DNA of 64,000 bases from Streptomyces sp. RKAG293 (GTDB lineage Bacteria > Actinomycetota > Actinomycetes > Streptomycetales > Streptomycetaceae). Location of the stretch: positions 6,495,001-6,559,000 of the forward strand of contig NZ_JAJOZB010000001.1 in NCBI RefSeq assembly GCF_023701745.1, read 5' to 3'. Below the pieces are notes generated by a model. That model was not told the origin of the DNA. It was given only the letters and a program-made list of their open reading frames with translations, and searched no databases. Position numbers and translations under genes: made by a program. Within the stretch, counting starts at the first letter, position 1, and every line of letters begins with the position of its first letter. Positions 32,352-41,845 of this stretch are shown in pieces.

Positions 32352-33497
32352 GTGTCAGGAACCGGCGAAAGCACCGTTCAGGAAGAGGAGCCACCGGCTC
32401 CGCGTGCGGGGATGCCGCGGTGGCTGCCGCGCGCGATGCTGCTGGCGCTGGCGCTGGTGGGCTGCTTCCAGCTGGCCGGCTGGGCGTTCCACCAGGTGAC
32501 CGGGCTGCTGATCAACATCCTGATCGCGTTCTTCGGCGCACTGGCCATCGAGCCGGCGGTGGACTGGATGGCGGCGCGCGGGATGCGGCGCGGGGTGGCC
32601 ACCGGGCTGGTCCTGCTGGCGGCGATCATCGCGGTCGCGGCGTTCGTGGTGGCGCTCGGCTCGCTGCTCGTGGACCAGATCACGACGATCGCCGACAACT
32701 TCCCGCAGTACGTGAACGACGTCGTGGTGTGGCTCAACCAGAACTTCCACACGAAGCTGGACGTCGGGAAGCTGCAGGACAACGTGCTGCACTCCGACTG
32801 GCTGCGCAACTACCTGCAGAACAGCGCGGGCAACGTGTGGGGGCTGTCGGCCACGGTCGTCGGGGGCGTCTTCCAGCTCTTCACCGTGGTGCTGTTCGCG
32901 TTCTACTTCGCGGCCGACGGACCGCGGCTGCGCCGGGCGCTGTGCTCGGTGCTGCCGCCGGCCCGGCAGGCGGAGGTGCTGCGGGCCTGGGAGATCGCGG
33001 TCGCCAAGACGGGCGGGTACATCTACTCGCGGGCGCTGATGGCCCTGGTGTCGGGCGTCGCGCACTACGTCCTGCTGCAGGTGCTGGGGGTGCCGTACGC
33101 CCCGGCGCTGGCGGTGTGGGTGGGGCTGGTGTCGCAGTTCGTGCCGACGGTCGGGACGTATCTCGCGGGCGCGCTGCCGATGCTGATCGCGTTCACCGAG
33201 GACCCGTGGGACGCGCTGTGGGTGCTGTGCTTCGTCGTGGTCTACCAGCAGTTCGAGAACTACGTGCTGCAGCCGCGGATCACGGCGAAGACCGTGGACA
33301 TCCACCCGGCCGTCGCCTTCGGGTCGGTCGTCGCCGGTACCGCGCTGCTGGGGGCGGTCGGCGCGCTGGTCGCGATCCCGGTGACCGCGACGCTGCAGGG
33401 GTTCTTCGGGGCGTACGTGAAGCGGTACGCGGTGACGGACCCGAGGGCGCACGGGCCGCGGCGGCGGCCCTGGCTGCGGAGAAGACATCGCACCTGA
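32352..33497 (+). CDS. AI-2E family (PerM-type) membrane permease
   Basis: 381 residues from GTG 32352. The family layout is clear: paired N-terminal helices (AMLLALALVGCFQLAGWAF; LINILIAFFGALAIEP), a helix at about 80-105, a soluble domain (about 115-165), and C-terminal helices containing VSQFVPTVGTYLAGALPMLIAF and NYVLQPRITAKTVDIHPAVAF. Members export autoinducer-2 or other small molecules, or exchange Na+/H+; the substrate here is unknown. The frame extends to TTG 32310, but the GGAGG there is too close to be used, so the start is uncertain. Confidence 0.85.
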   Translation: MSGTGESTVQEEEPPAPRAGMPRWLPRAMLLALALVGCFQLAGWAFHQVTGLLINILIAFFGALAIEPAVDWMAARGMRRGVATGLVLLAAIIAVAAFVVALGSLLVDQITTIADNFPQYVNDVVVWLNQNFHTKLDVGKLQDNVLHSDWLRNYLQNSAGNVWGLSATVVGGVFQLFTVVLFAFYFAADGPRLRRALCSVLPPARQAEVLRAWEIAVAKTGGYIYSRALMALVSGVAHYVLLQVLGVPYAPALAVWVGLVSQFVPTVGTYLAGALPMLIAFTEDPWDALWVLCFVVVYQQFENYVLQPRITAKTVDIHPAVAFGSVVAGTALLGAVGALVAIPVTATLQGFFGAYVKRYAVTDPRAHGPRRRPWLRRRHRT

Positions 33498-33512
33498 GGC
33501 CCCGCGTGTCGC

Positions 33513-33542
33513 TTGACACGCAAATCGAACATCCATTCTCAT
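33513..33542 (+). promoter_or_regulatory. recA promoter with overlapping LexA (SOS) box
   Basis: TTGACA (33513-33518) and TCTCAT (33537-33542), 18 bases apart, form a good housekeeping promoter. Within the spacer lies CGAAC-ATCC-ATTC (33526-33538), one mismatch from the gram-positive SOS consensus GAAC-N4-GTTC. LexA bound here would block RNA polymerase directly, giving DNA-damage induction of recA-recX. Confidence 0.85.
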
Positions 33543-33669
33543 GGGTGGTCCGGGCCGGTTATCCGCGGAGGTTTTCCACAGCTCGGAGCGACGGCCAGGC
33601 GCATTGTCAGTGGCAGGGACTAGCGTCATGGACGTGAAGCGATCGACTCAAACATCCCGGGTGGAGCCC

Positions 33670-34788
33670 ATGGCAGGTAACGACCGCGAGAAGGCGCTGG
33701 ACGCCGCGCTCGCACAGATTGAACGGCAGTTCGGCAAGGGCGCGGTCATGCGCCTCGGCGACAAGCCGAACGACCCCATCGATGTCATCCCCACCGGGTC
33801 GACCGCACTGGACGTGGCACTCGGCGTCGGCGGTCTCCCGCGTGGCCGTGTGGTGGAGGTGTACGGGCCGGAGTCCTCCGGCAAGACCACCCTCACGCTG
33901 CACGCGGTGGCCAACGCGCAGAAGGCCGGCGGCACGGTGGCGTTCGTCGACGCCGAGCACGCGCTGGACCCCGAGTACGCCAAGGCCCTCGGTGTCGACA
34001 CGGACAACCTGCTGCTCTCCCAGCCGGACACCGGCGAGCAGGCGCTGGAGATCGTGGACATGCTGGTCCGCTCCGGCGCGATCGACCTCATCGTGATCGA
34101 CTCCGTGGCCGCCCTCGTGCCGCGGGCCGAGATCGAGGGCGAGATGGGTGACTCGCACGTGGGTCTGCAGGCCCGGCTGATGAGCCAGGCGCTGCGCAAG
34201 ATCACCGGTGCGCTGCACCAGTCCAACACCACGGCGATCTTCATCAACCAGCTCCGCGAGAAGATCGGTGTGATGTTCGGCTCGCCGGAGACCACCACCG
34301 GTGGCCGCGCACTGAAGTTCTACGCCTCCGTACGGCTCGACATCCGCCGTATCGAGACGCTCAAGGACGGTACGGACGCGGTCGGCAACAGGACCCGCGT
34401 CAAGGTCGTCAAGAACAAGGTCGCACCGCCCTTCAAGCAGGCGGAGTTCGACATCCTCTACGGCCACGGCATCAGCAAGGAGGGTGGCCTGATCGACATG
34501 GGTGTCGAGCACGGCTTCGTCCGCAAGGCCGGTGCCTGGTACACGTACGAGGGCGACCAGCTCGGCCAGGGCAAGGAGAACGCCCGTAACTTCCTCAGGG
34601 ACAACCCGGACCTCGCCGACGAGATCGAGAAGAAGATCAAGGACAAGCTCGGCATCGGTGTCCGGACCGTAGCCCCCAGTGTGGAGCCGGGCGCGGACGC
34701 GGCGGGCCCGGCGGCCGATCCCGCCAAGGCCGAGGTTCCGGCGCCCAAGACGGTGAAGGCGACCAAGGCCACCGCGGCCAAGGCCTGA
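33670..34788 (+). CDS. recA: RecA recombinase
   Basis: 372 residues. Walker A is GPESSGKT (66-73); Walker [11 protein letters not shown]; loop L2 and the ATP-sensing [24 protein letters not shown] region are intact. It forms filaments on single-stranded DNA for strand exchange and triggers LexA self-cleavage. The C-terminal 40 residues are an Ala/Lys/Pro-rich tail ([11 protein letters not shown]) typical of streptomycetes. ATG 33670 begins at the conserved [11 protein letters not shown]; an in-frame ATG at 33628 could add 14 residues. recX follows after four bases. Confidence 0.98.
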   Translation: MAGNDREKALDAALAQIERQFGKGAVMRLGDKPNDPIDVIPTGSTALDVALGVGGLPRGRVVEVYGPESSGKTTLTLHAVANAQKAGGTVAFVDAEHALDPEYAKALGVDTDNLLLSQPDTGEQALEIVDMLVRSGAIDLIVIDSVAALVPRAEIEGEMGDSHVGLQARLMSQALRKITGALHQSNTTAIFINQLREKIGVMFGSPETTTGGRALKFYASVRLDIRRIETLKDGTDAVGNRTRVKVVKNKVAPPFKQAEFDILYGHGISKEGGLIDMGVEHGFVRKAGAWYTYEGDQLGQGKENARNFLRDNPDLADEIEKKIKDKLGIGVRTVAPSVEPGADAAGPAADPAKAEVPAPKTVKATKATAAKA

Positions 34789-34792
34789 GGCC

Positions 34793-35362
34793 GTGGCGAG
34801 TCGGTACCCCGATCGCGGCGGCTCTTCCGAGTCGAGGGCCTCGAAAGAGCCGCCGCTCAGCCCGGAGGAGCAGGCGCGGGCGTTGTGCCTGCGCCTGCTC
34901 ACCGGGAACCCCCGCACGCGTAAACAGCTCGCCGACGCGATGCGCAAGCGGGAGATCCCGGACGACGTGGCGGAGCAGCTGCTGGAGCGGTTCCAGGAAG
35001 CCGGCCTGATCGACGACCAGGCGTTCGCCAACGCCTGGGTGGAGTCCCGGCACCGCGGGCGCGGCCTCGCCCGCCGGGCGCTGGCCAGGGAGCTCCAGAC
35101 CCGTGGGGTGGACGCGGAGCTGGTCACCGAGGCGGTGGGCCAGCTCGACTCCGACCAGGAGGAGGAGCGGGCCCGCGAGCTGGTGGACCGCAAGCTGCGG
35201 ACCACCCGGGGGCTGGAACGCGACAAGCGGCTCCGCCGCCTCGCGGGAATGCTCGCCCGCAAGGGCTATCCGGAGGGCCTCGCCCTCCGGGTGGTCCGCA
35301 GGGCCCTGGAGCAGGAGGGCGAGGACGAGCCCGATGTCCTGGAGTACCACCCGCTGGGATGA
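34793..35362 (+). CDS. recX: Regulatory protein RecX
   Basis: 189 residues, helical three-repeat RecX fold (ARALCLRLLTGNPRTRKQLADAMRKREIPDDVAEQLLERFQEAGLIDD is its first repeat, shown in two parts; then KGYPEGLALRVVRRAL near the end). It binds the RecA filament groove and limits RecA activity. GTG lies four bases after the recA stop, so the two are co-translated. Confidence 0.95.
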   Translation: MASRYPDRGGSSESRASKEPPLSPEEQARALCLRLLTGNPRTRKQLADAMRKREIPDDVAEQLLERFQEAGLIDDQAFANAWVESRHRGRGLARRALARELQTRGVDAELVTEAVGQLDSDQEEERARELVDRKLRTTRGLERDKRLRRLAGMLARKGYPEGLALRVVRRALEQEGEDEPDVLEYHPLG

Positions 35363-35397
35363 CGCCCCGCTGCGACGCGACCCCTGCACCCGCCCGC

Positions 35398-35420
35398 TCC
35401 CGGCCGTTCATCGGCCGGGA
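35398..35420. terminator. Hairpin between convergent recX and the monooxygenase gene
   Basis: TCCCGGCCG-TTCAT-CGGCCGGGA forms a 9-bp stem, followed on the plus strand by GGTTTTAG. It can serve as a two-way terminator. Confidence 0.65.
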
Positions 35421-35431
35421 ACGGACAGGTT

Positions 35432-37117
35432 TTAGGGCGTCCGGCCGCTGACCGGTTCGTCCTGTGGTGCGGTGCGGTGCGGGGGGCCGCCGCGGGCCAG
35501 GTCCGCGTAGGAGTACAGCTCGGCCGGGCGGCAGCCGACCATCGCCGTCACCAGATGGCCGTCCGGGCGGATCAGCAGCACGCTGTGCGCCGTTGCACCG
35601 GGATAGCTCTCGGCGACCAGCAGCTCGGCGCTCATCGGCAGTGCGGCGACCGCCGACGCGAGCCGCGGCATCAGACCGGCCGTCAGCCAGTGCCGGCTGT
35701 CCCACACACCGGTGCCCGGGGCGATCAGCATCACCAGCAGGTTCTGGCCCAGCCGGTCCCGCAGCCGGCCGACCGTGCCGTCCAGCGCCGTCACCGGCAC
35801 ATCGACGACCAGCCCGCCCGGGGGAGTGGCGCAGGTGGCGACCAGCGGTGACCCGGCGGTCTTGCCGCCGCCACTGCCGCCCCCGCCCGGCCGCGGCGCG
35901 GGCAGAGCGAGCGGCGAGCGGCCGTAGACCGGCGGGGACGCGGCGGATCCCCGGCCGAGGTGGCTGTCGGTCAGCAGCTCGGCGTGCCCGCGGGCGGATC
36001 CGGAGAGCAGCGAATGGCGGACCGTGTTCCAGGTCCCGCCGGCGCGTACCAGCGGCAGAGCCTGGTCGGTGGCGCGCAGCCGGGCGCCGACCGCCTCGCG
36101 CCGCTCGGCCTGATAGCTGTCGAGCAGGGTCTCGGACGCGCCCTCGTGCCAGGCGAGCGCGAGCTTCCAGGACAGGTTCTCGGCGTCCCGCAGGCCCTCC
36201 TCCACGCCCTGGGCGCCCAGGGCGCCCATCAGATGGGCGGCGTCGCCGGCGAGGAACGTCCGGCCCACCCGCCAGCGGCGGGCGAGCCGCTGGTGCACCG
36301 GGTACTCGGCCGAGCCGGCCAGTTCGTACGGTACGACGCTTCCGCACCACGTGGTGAGGATGGAGCGGATCCGGGTCACCAGCTCATCGGCGGTCAGCAG
36401 GTCGCCCCGGGCGGGCAGCAGCCAGTCGAACCGCCACAGGCCGTCCGGCAGCGGACGGGCCGTCACCTCCTGGCCGGTACCGGCGCCGGGGGGATCGCGG
36501 TGCAGCAGCGCCACACCGGGTTCCGGGAGCTCGACGCGCAGCGCGGCGACGGCGTGCCGGTCGACGGCGGTCTTCCCGGGGAAGCGCACCGCGAGCAGCT
36601 TGCGGACCGTGGAACGCGGCCCGTCGCAGCCCACCAGATAGCTGCCGCGCCACCAGGTGCGGTCGGCGCCCCGGGTGTGCACGGTGACGCCGGTGGCGTC
36701 CTCGTCGACCGCGTCGACGCGGGAGCCGGTCACGATCCGCACGAGGCCGTGGCCGTGCAGGGTCTGGCGCAGGCCCCGTTCCAGCCGGTGCTGGGAGATG
36801 TGCACCGGGGACGGCCGGGCGGGTTCGTCGTCGGACGCGGGGCCGAAGTCGACGCGCAGCACCTCCTGCCGCCGGCGCAGGGTGCGCCACCCGGTCCAGG
36901 TGGTGCCGTCCGCGTACACCTGCGGATAGCCGAGCCGTTCCAGCAGGGCGGCGGTATCCGCGCCCAGGACGGTGGTGCGTGGATGGCGCAGGTCGTCACG
37001 GGCGTCGGCCGGCCCCTCGGCTTCGTCGAGGACGATGGTCGGGACACCGCGTTTGGCCAGAGCGAGCGCGAGGGCGAGGCCCACAGGGCCCGCCCCCGCG
37101 ACGATCACCGGGTCCAC
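35432..37117 (-). CDS. FAD-dependent aromatic hydroxylase (PheA/TfdB/polyketide-hydroxylase family)
   Basis: 561 residues from GTG 37117. It has the Rossmann GxGxxG in VIVAGAGPVGLALAL at the N-terminus, the DG motif LVGCDGPRSTVRK (about 160-175), the GD motif FLAGDAAHLMGALGAQG (about 285-300), and a C-terminal thioredoxin-like domain (about 430-550) joined by a Gly-rich linker. Such enzymes hydroxylate phenols or aromatic polyketides using NAD(P)H and oxygen. No biosynthetic cluster surrounds it, so the substrate is open. A TTG at 37159 would add 14 residues but lacks a ribosome site. Confidence 0.85.
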   Translation of the reverse strand: MDPVIVAGAGPVGLALALALAKRGVPTIVLDEAEGPADARDDLRHPRTTVLGADTAALLERLGYPQVYADGTTWTGWRTLRRRQEVLRVDFGPASDDEPARPSPVHISQHRLERGLRQTLHGHGLVRIVTGSRVDAVDEDATGVTVHTRGADRTWWRGSYLVGCDGPRSTVRKLLAVRFPGKTAVDRHAVAALRVELPEPGVALLHRDPPGAGTGQEVTARPLPDGLWRFDWLLPARGDLLTADELVTRIRSILTTWCGSVVPYELAGSAEYPVHQRLARRWRVGRTFLAGDAAHLMGALGAQGVEEGLRDAENLSWKLALAWHEGASETLLDSYQAERREAVGARLRATDQALPLVRAGGTWNTVRHSLLSGSARGHAELLTDSHLGRGSAASPPVYGRSPLALPAPRPGGGGSGGGKTAGSPLVATCATPPGGLVVDVPVTALDGTVGRLRDRLGQNLLVMLIAPGTGVWDSRHWLTAGLMPRLASAVAALPMSAELLVAESYPGATAHSVLLIRPDGHLVTAMVGCRPAELYSYADLARGGPPHRTAPQDEPVSGRTP

Positions 37118-37208
37118 AGGGCGGTCCCCGGAAGATGTGCAGTCACGATACGTATGCAATCCACTGCGGGTGCGTGCGTCAAGTGACGGCGGAACGTCGG
37201 CGCGGTGC

Positions 37209-37277
37209 GAACCGGCACACCGTCACTCCGCGAACCGACGTACCGTCACTTCCGTCACCGACGCACCGTCAATTCCA
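37209..37277. repeat. Three 23-bp imperfect tandem repeats between gluD and the monooxygenase
   Basis: Units start at 37209, 37232 and 37255, sharing the core ACCG(A)C(G)NACCGTCACTTCC. They are upstream of the monooxygenase gene and downstream of gluD, so could be a repeated operator for the former or non-functional duplication. Confidence 0.75.
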
Positions 37278-37339
37278 GCGCGGATGACGGCACATCCGCG
37301 CCGCCGTCCCTCCGCCCTCATGCCGCCCTCATGCCGCCG

Positions 37340-38191
37340 TCACTCCGCCGTGGCGACCAGTGCCTCCGCCTCCGGCGTGGCCGGCGGGGCGCCCTTCGGG
37401 CTGCGGCGGGCGCGCTTCTCGACCCAGGTGGCGATGGCGGACAGCAGCATGCACATCGCGATGTAGATCGTGCCGATGACGAGCAGCACCTGGAAGTACG
37501 GGTAGTTCCCGAGGGTAGGTGTGTTGCCCGCCAGGATCCGGCCGACGTACAGGAGTTCGGTGTAGGCGATCAGGTAGCCGAGCGAGGTGTCCTTCAGGGT
37601 CACCACGAGCTGGCTGATGATGCTGGGCAGCATGGCCCGTACGGCCTGCGGGACCAGGATGGTCAGCATGACCTGCGTCTTGCGCATGCCCAGCGCGTAG
37701 GCGGCCTCGCTCTGACCCTTGGGCACGGAGTTGATGCCGGCCCGGAAGATCTCCGCCTGGACCGAGCCGTTGTAGAGCGTCAGACCGATGACCAGGGCCC
37801 AGAAGGGCTCGAAGACGGTCGCCCACAGCAGATAGATCATGATGATCAGCGGCAGCGCGCGGAAGAACTCCACGGCGGCCGAGGCGGCGATCCGCACCGG
37901 CTTGTGGTCCGAGAGCCGTCCGGCGGCGAACACGGTGGCCAGCAGCAGCGAGAAGACCGCCGCGAGGGCGAACGCCTTGAGGGTGGCGACCACGCCGTCC
38001 GTGATCTGCTGCTGGACCCCGGCGTACTGGAACAGGTCCCACATGTAGGACTTGAACTCGCCCTTGGAGTTAAGCCGCACGGCGAAGAACACCAGCAGCC
38101 CGGCGAGCGCCAGGCTGCCGACGACCGTGTAGATCCGGTTGCGCAGCCGGGTCCTGGGACCCGGGGCGTCGTACAGCACACTCGCCGTCAT
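37340..38191 (-). CDS. gluD: Glutamate ABC transporter permease GluD
   Basis: 283 residues. Polar amino acid permease of the HisM/GlnP type: five to six membrane helices, with the EAA coupling loop KGQSEAAYALGMRKTQVMLTILVPQAVRAMLP. The C-terminal 25 residues are charged. ATG overlaps the gluC stop by four bases. GluC and GluD form the membrane channel for glutamate import. Confidence 0.93.
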   Translation of the reverse strand: MTASVLYDAPGPRTRLRNRIYTVVGSLALAGLLVFFAVRLNSKGEFKSYMWDLFQYAGVQQQITDGVVATLKAFALAAVFSLLLATVFAAGRLSDHKPVRIAASAAVEFFRALPLIIMIYLLWATVFEPFWALVIGLTLYNGSVQAEIFRAGINSVPKGQSEAAYALGMRKTQVMLTILVPQAVRAMLPSIISQLVVTLKDTSLGYLIAYTELLYVGRILAGNTPTLGNYPYFQVLLVIGTIYIAMCMLLSAIATWVEKRARRSPKGAPPATPEAEALVATAE

Positions 38192-38835
38192 CGGGCCACC
38201 GCCAGCCGGTTCTCGAGCAGCCGGAACAGGCCGCTGATCGCAAACGTGATGATCAGGTACGCGAGGGCGATCCAGATGAAGATCACGGTGAGGTTGAGGC
38301 CCCGGTCGCTCAGGAGCTTCTGCGTGGAGAACAGCTCCGTGACGCTGAACGCACCGGCGATCGCCGAGTTCTTGGTCAGCGCGATCATGAGGCTGCCGAC
38401 CGGAGCGATGACCGTACGGGCCGCCTGCGGAAGGATGATCAGCCGCAGGATCTGGGTGAACGTCATCCCGATGCTGCGCGCGGCCTCGGCCTGTCCGAGC
38501 GGCACGGTGTTGACGCCGGAGCGCACCGCCTCGCAGACGAACGCCGAGGTGTAGAAGCCGAGCGCGAGCACCGCCAGCTGGTACGAGGTGAGGCCGGTCG
38601 TGAGGACCTCGGGCACGATGAAGGTGGCCACGAGGAACAGCAGCGTCAGCGGGGTGTTGCGCAGCAGCGTCACCCACAGCGTGCCGAAGGCCCGCAGCGG
38701 GGGCACCGGCGAGACCCGGAACGCGGCGATGAGCACCCCGAGCAGCAGGGCGAGCACCGCGCTGGCACCGGTGAGCGACAGCGTGCCGAAGAACCCCTGG
38801 CGGAACAGGGCGAAATTGTCGAACAGCACGTTCAT
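38188..38835 (-). CDS. gluC: Glutamate ABC transporter permease GluC
   Basis: 215 residues. HisQ-type permease with five hydrophobic helices and the EAA loop LGQAEAARSIGMTFTQILRLIILPQAARTV. It pairs with GluD. It lies 207 bp after gluB; that gap holds the GC-rich inverted sequences GCCGGCCGG/CCGGCCGGC near 38974-39030, which may attenuate expression between the binding protein and the permeases. Confidence 0.93.
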   Translation of the reverse strand: MNVLFDNFALFRQGFFGTLSLTGASAVLALLLGVLIAAFRVSPVPPLRAFGTLWVTLLRNTPLTLLFLVATFIVPEVLTTGLTSYQLAVLALGFYTSAFVCEAVRSGVNTVPLGQAEAARSIGMTFTQILRLIILPQAARTVIAPVGSLMIALTKNSAIAGAFSVTELFSTQKLLSDRGLNLTVIFIWIALAYLIITFAISGLFRLLENRLAVAR

Positions 38836-39042
38836 CGTGGCTCACCTCGCCGGTTCGCTGGGGTCTGGCAGGAAGGCCAGGAAGGCATCGTCGGTCCAGG
38901 GCGTGCGGGGGGTACGACGGGTCGCGCCCCGGAGGGAAGCAGCATCGAGGTTGGCCTCACGAGGGCGTTGCGGCCCGCCGGCCGGCCGGCGGCCCGTCGT
39001 CAGGACGACGGTGCCGCGGCGGCCGGCCTGCGGGCCGGCTGA

Positions 39043-39966
39043 TCAGTAGCGGTCGAGGGCCGGCGGCGCGGTGTACGGGGCGCCGGACAGGCCCAGCGTC
39101 GCGTCGTAGGCCTTCTTGTAGTCGCCGTTGTCCTGGTGCGCCTTCAGCGCGTCGCTGATCGCGTCGCGCAGCACCTTGTCGTCGTGCGCGAGGCCGACGC
39201 CGTACGGCTCCTGGGAGAACTGCTTGCCGACCACCCGGAACTTGCCGGGGGCCTGCGCCGCGTAGCCCTTGAGGATCGCGTCGTCCGTGGTGACCGCGTC
39301 GACCTGGCCGGTCTGGAGCTGCTGCACGCAGTCCGAGTACTTGCCGAGCGCGTTGACGACGGCTCCGTACTTCGGGTCCTTGATCCGCTCCAGCGGCGTG
39401 GAGCCGGTGATGCTGCAGACCTTCTTGCCCTTGAGGGTGTCCGGGCCGGTGATGTCGGTGTTGCTCTTGGCCACGAGCAGGTCCTGGCCGGCGATGTAGT
39501 ACGGGCCGGCGAAGGAGATGTCCTTCTTGCGGGCGTCGTTGATGGTGAAGGTGCCGACGTAGTAGTCCGCGTCGCCCTTCTTGATCGCCGGGACGCGCAG
39601 GCTGGAGTCGAAGGTCTTCCACTCGATCTTGTCGGGACCGAAGCCGAGGTCGGCGGCGACCATCTTGGCGATCTCGATGTCGAAGCCGTTGCGGTCGTTG
39701 CTGCCGGGCGGCTGGAAGCCCAGGAACGGCTGGTCGGACTTGACGCCGATGACCAGCTTGCCGCGCTGCTGTGCCTTCTTCAGTACGGCGGAGTCGAGCG
39801 TGACGCCCGTCTTCGGCGCGTACGTCGGCAGCTTCGGGGCGTCGGCGCCGGTGGTGGCCTTGGCGCCGGGCGCGGTCGGCGTGCCCTCCTTGCCGCCACA
39901 GGCGGTCACGGAGGCGGTCAGCGCCAGGACGACGAGTCCGGCGGCGGCGGATTTACGGATATTCAT
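39043..39966 (-). CDS. gluB: Glutamate-binding lipoprotein GluB
   Basis: 307 residues. Signal peptide with lipobox ending at C23 (LTASVTAC), then a Gly/Thr/Ala spacer and a type-II polar amino acid binding fold (about 55-300; DIEIAKMVAADLGF, ISFAGPYYIAGQDLLVAKS, KVCSITGSTPLERI, VDAVTTDDAILKGY). It captures glutamate outside the membrane and delivers it to GluCD. AAGGGA lies just before the ATG. Compare the extracellular domain of the receptor kinase at 43321-45291. Confidence 0.94.
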   Translation of the reverse strand: MNIRKSAAAGLVVLALTASVTACGGKEGTPTAPGAKATTGADAPKLPTYAPKTGVTLDSAVLKKAQQRGKLVIGVKSDQPFLGFQPPGSNDRNGFDIEIAKMVAADLGFGPDKIEWKTFDSSLRVPAIKKGDADYYVGTFTINDARKKDISFAGPYYIAGQDLLVAKSNTDITGPDTLKGKKVCSITGSTPLERIKDPKYGAVVNALGKYSDCVQQLQTGQVDAVTTDDAILKGYAAQAPGKFRVVGKQFSQEPYGVGLAHDDKVLRDAISDALKAHQDNGDYKKAYDATLGLSGAPYTAPPALDRY

Positions 39967-40023
39967 GGGGACATCCCTTGCGTCGTCAGGCGTCAGGCAT
40001 AAGTCGTCGGTCGTCAGGCAATG

Positions 40024-40800
<777 letters not shown>

Positions 40801-40848
40801 CGGCCTGTGCTCCATCCTCGTCGGTCTGGCAGACCTTAGTGATGCATG

Positions 40849-40862
40849 ATGACGAGCGTCAT
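40849..40862. promoter_or_regulatory. Palindrome in the gluA-gluR divergent promoter region
   Basis: ATGACG-AG-CGTCAT is a perfect inverted repeat about 50 bases upstream of gluA, in the 293-bp region shared with gluR. It is a candidate operator for GluR or a nitrogen regulator. The rest of the region shows no repeat I can name. Confidence 0.4.
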
Positions 40863-41093
40863 TACATCTGAGCTGAACTTGAGCATCACGATTCGGATAC
40901 TCTCCGCCACGAGTGATGTGCCCTGTGTTGTCGTGCGTACCGGCTGGATAACAGTCCGCGGCAGGCACCGATGCCCCCTTGACGCGCCCCTCGCCGGTCG
41001 GTCTGTATTCCGGGTAGGTACCGGATGCAGGCCGACGGCGGGCGTCCGATCCATGACCGAACGATTGCCGATGTGGGAAAGGAGGGTGAACCG

Positions 41094-41828
41094 ATGCGAT
41101 TGCTGCTGGTGGAGGACGACGACCGGGTTGCCGCCGCACTGTCGGCCGTGCTCGCGAAGCACGGCTTCGACGTCACCCATGCCCGCAGCGGCGAGGAGGC
41201 GCTGCGCGCGCTGCTGCCCGCCCAGGGCCCGTCCTACGGGTGTGTGCTGCTCGACCTCGGCCTGCCCGACCAGGACGGCTTCGAGGTGTGCAGCCGGATC
41301 CGCCGGCGCACCTCCACCCCCGTCATCATGGTCACCGCCCGCGCCGATGTTCGGTCCCGGATCCACGGTCTGAACCTCGGCGCCGACGACTACGTCGTCA
41401 AGCCGTACGACACCGGTGAGCTGCTCGCCCGGATCCACGCCGTCGGCCGCCGGCCCCCGCTGCGGCCCGGCGCGGAGTCCGCCGCCACCGCGCCCGACGG
41501 CGGATCCGGTGCCGGCGAGCGGCCGCCGGCCGGCAGTCTGCAGCTCGGCCCCGTCGACATCGAACTGCCCACCCGCCGCGTTATGGTGAGCGGCGAGCCG
41601 ATCGCGCTCACCCGCAAGGAGTTCGACCTGCTGGCCCTGCTCGCCCAGCGGCCCGGGGTGGTCTTCCGCCGCGAGCAGATCATCAGCGAGGTGTGGCGCA
41701 CCAGCTGGGAGGGGACGGGGCGCACCCTGGAGGTGCACGTCGCCTCGCTCCGCGCCAAGCTGCGGATGCCGTCCATGATCGAAACGGTGCGCGGGGTCGG
41801 TTACCGGCTCGTCGTTCCCGCCGTCTGA
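41094..41828 (+). CDS. gluR: OmpR-type response regulator GluR
   Basis: 244 residues. Receiver (1-120) with D8/D9, phosphoacceptor D54 and K in VVKPYDTGE; a Gly/Ala/Pro linker; and an OmpR winged helix at about 150-240 ([38 protein letters not shown]). Strong AAAGGAGG eight bases before ATG 41094. It is divergent from gluABCD and followed by a kinase: the arrangement of GluR-GluK, which in S. coelicolor senses glutamate and activates gluABCD. Confidence 0.9.
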   Translation: MRLLLVEDDDRVAAALSAVLAKHGFDVTHARSGEEALRALLPAQGPSYGCVLLDLGLPDQDGFEVCSRIRRRTSTPVIMVTARADVRSRIHGLNLGADDYVVKPYDTGELLARIHAVGRRPPLRPGAESAATAPDGGSGAGERPPAGSLQLGPVDIELPTRRVMVSGEPIALTRKEFDLLALLAQRPGVVFRREQIISEVWRTSWEGTGRTLEVHVASLRAKLRMPSMIETVRGVGYRLVVPAV

Positions 41829-41845
41829 GATCCAGGACCCCGCCG

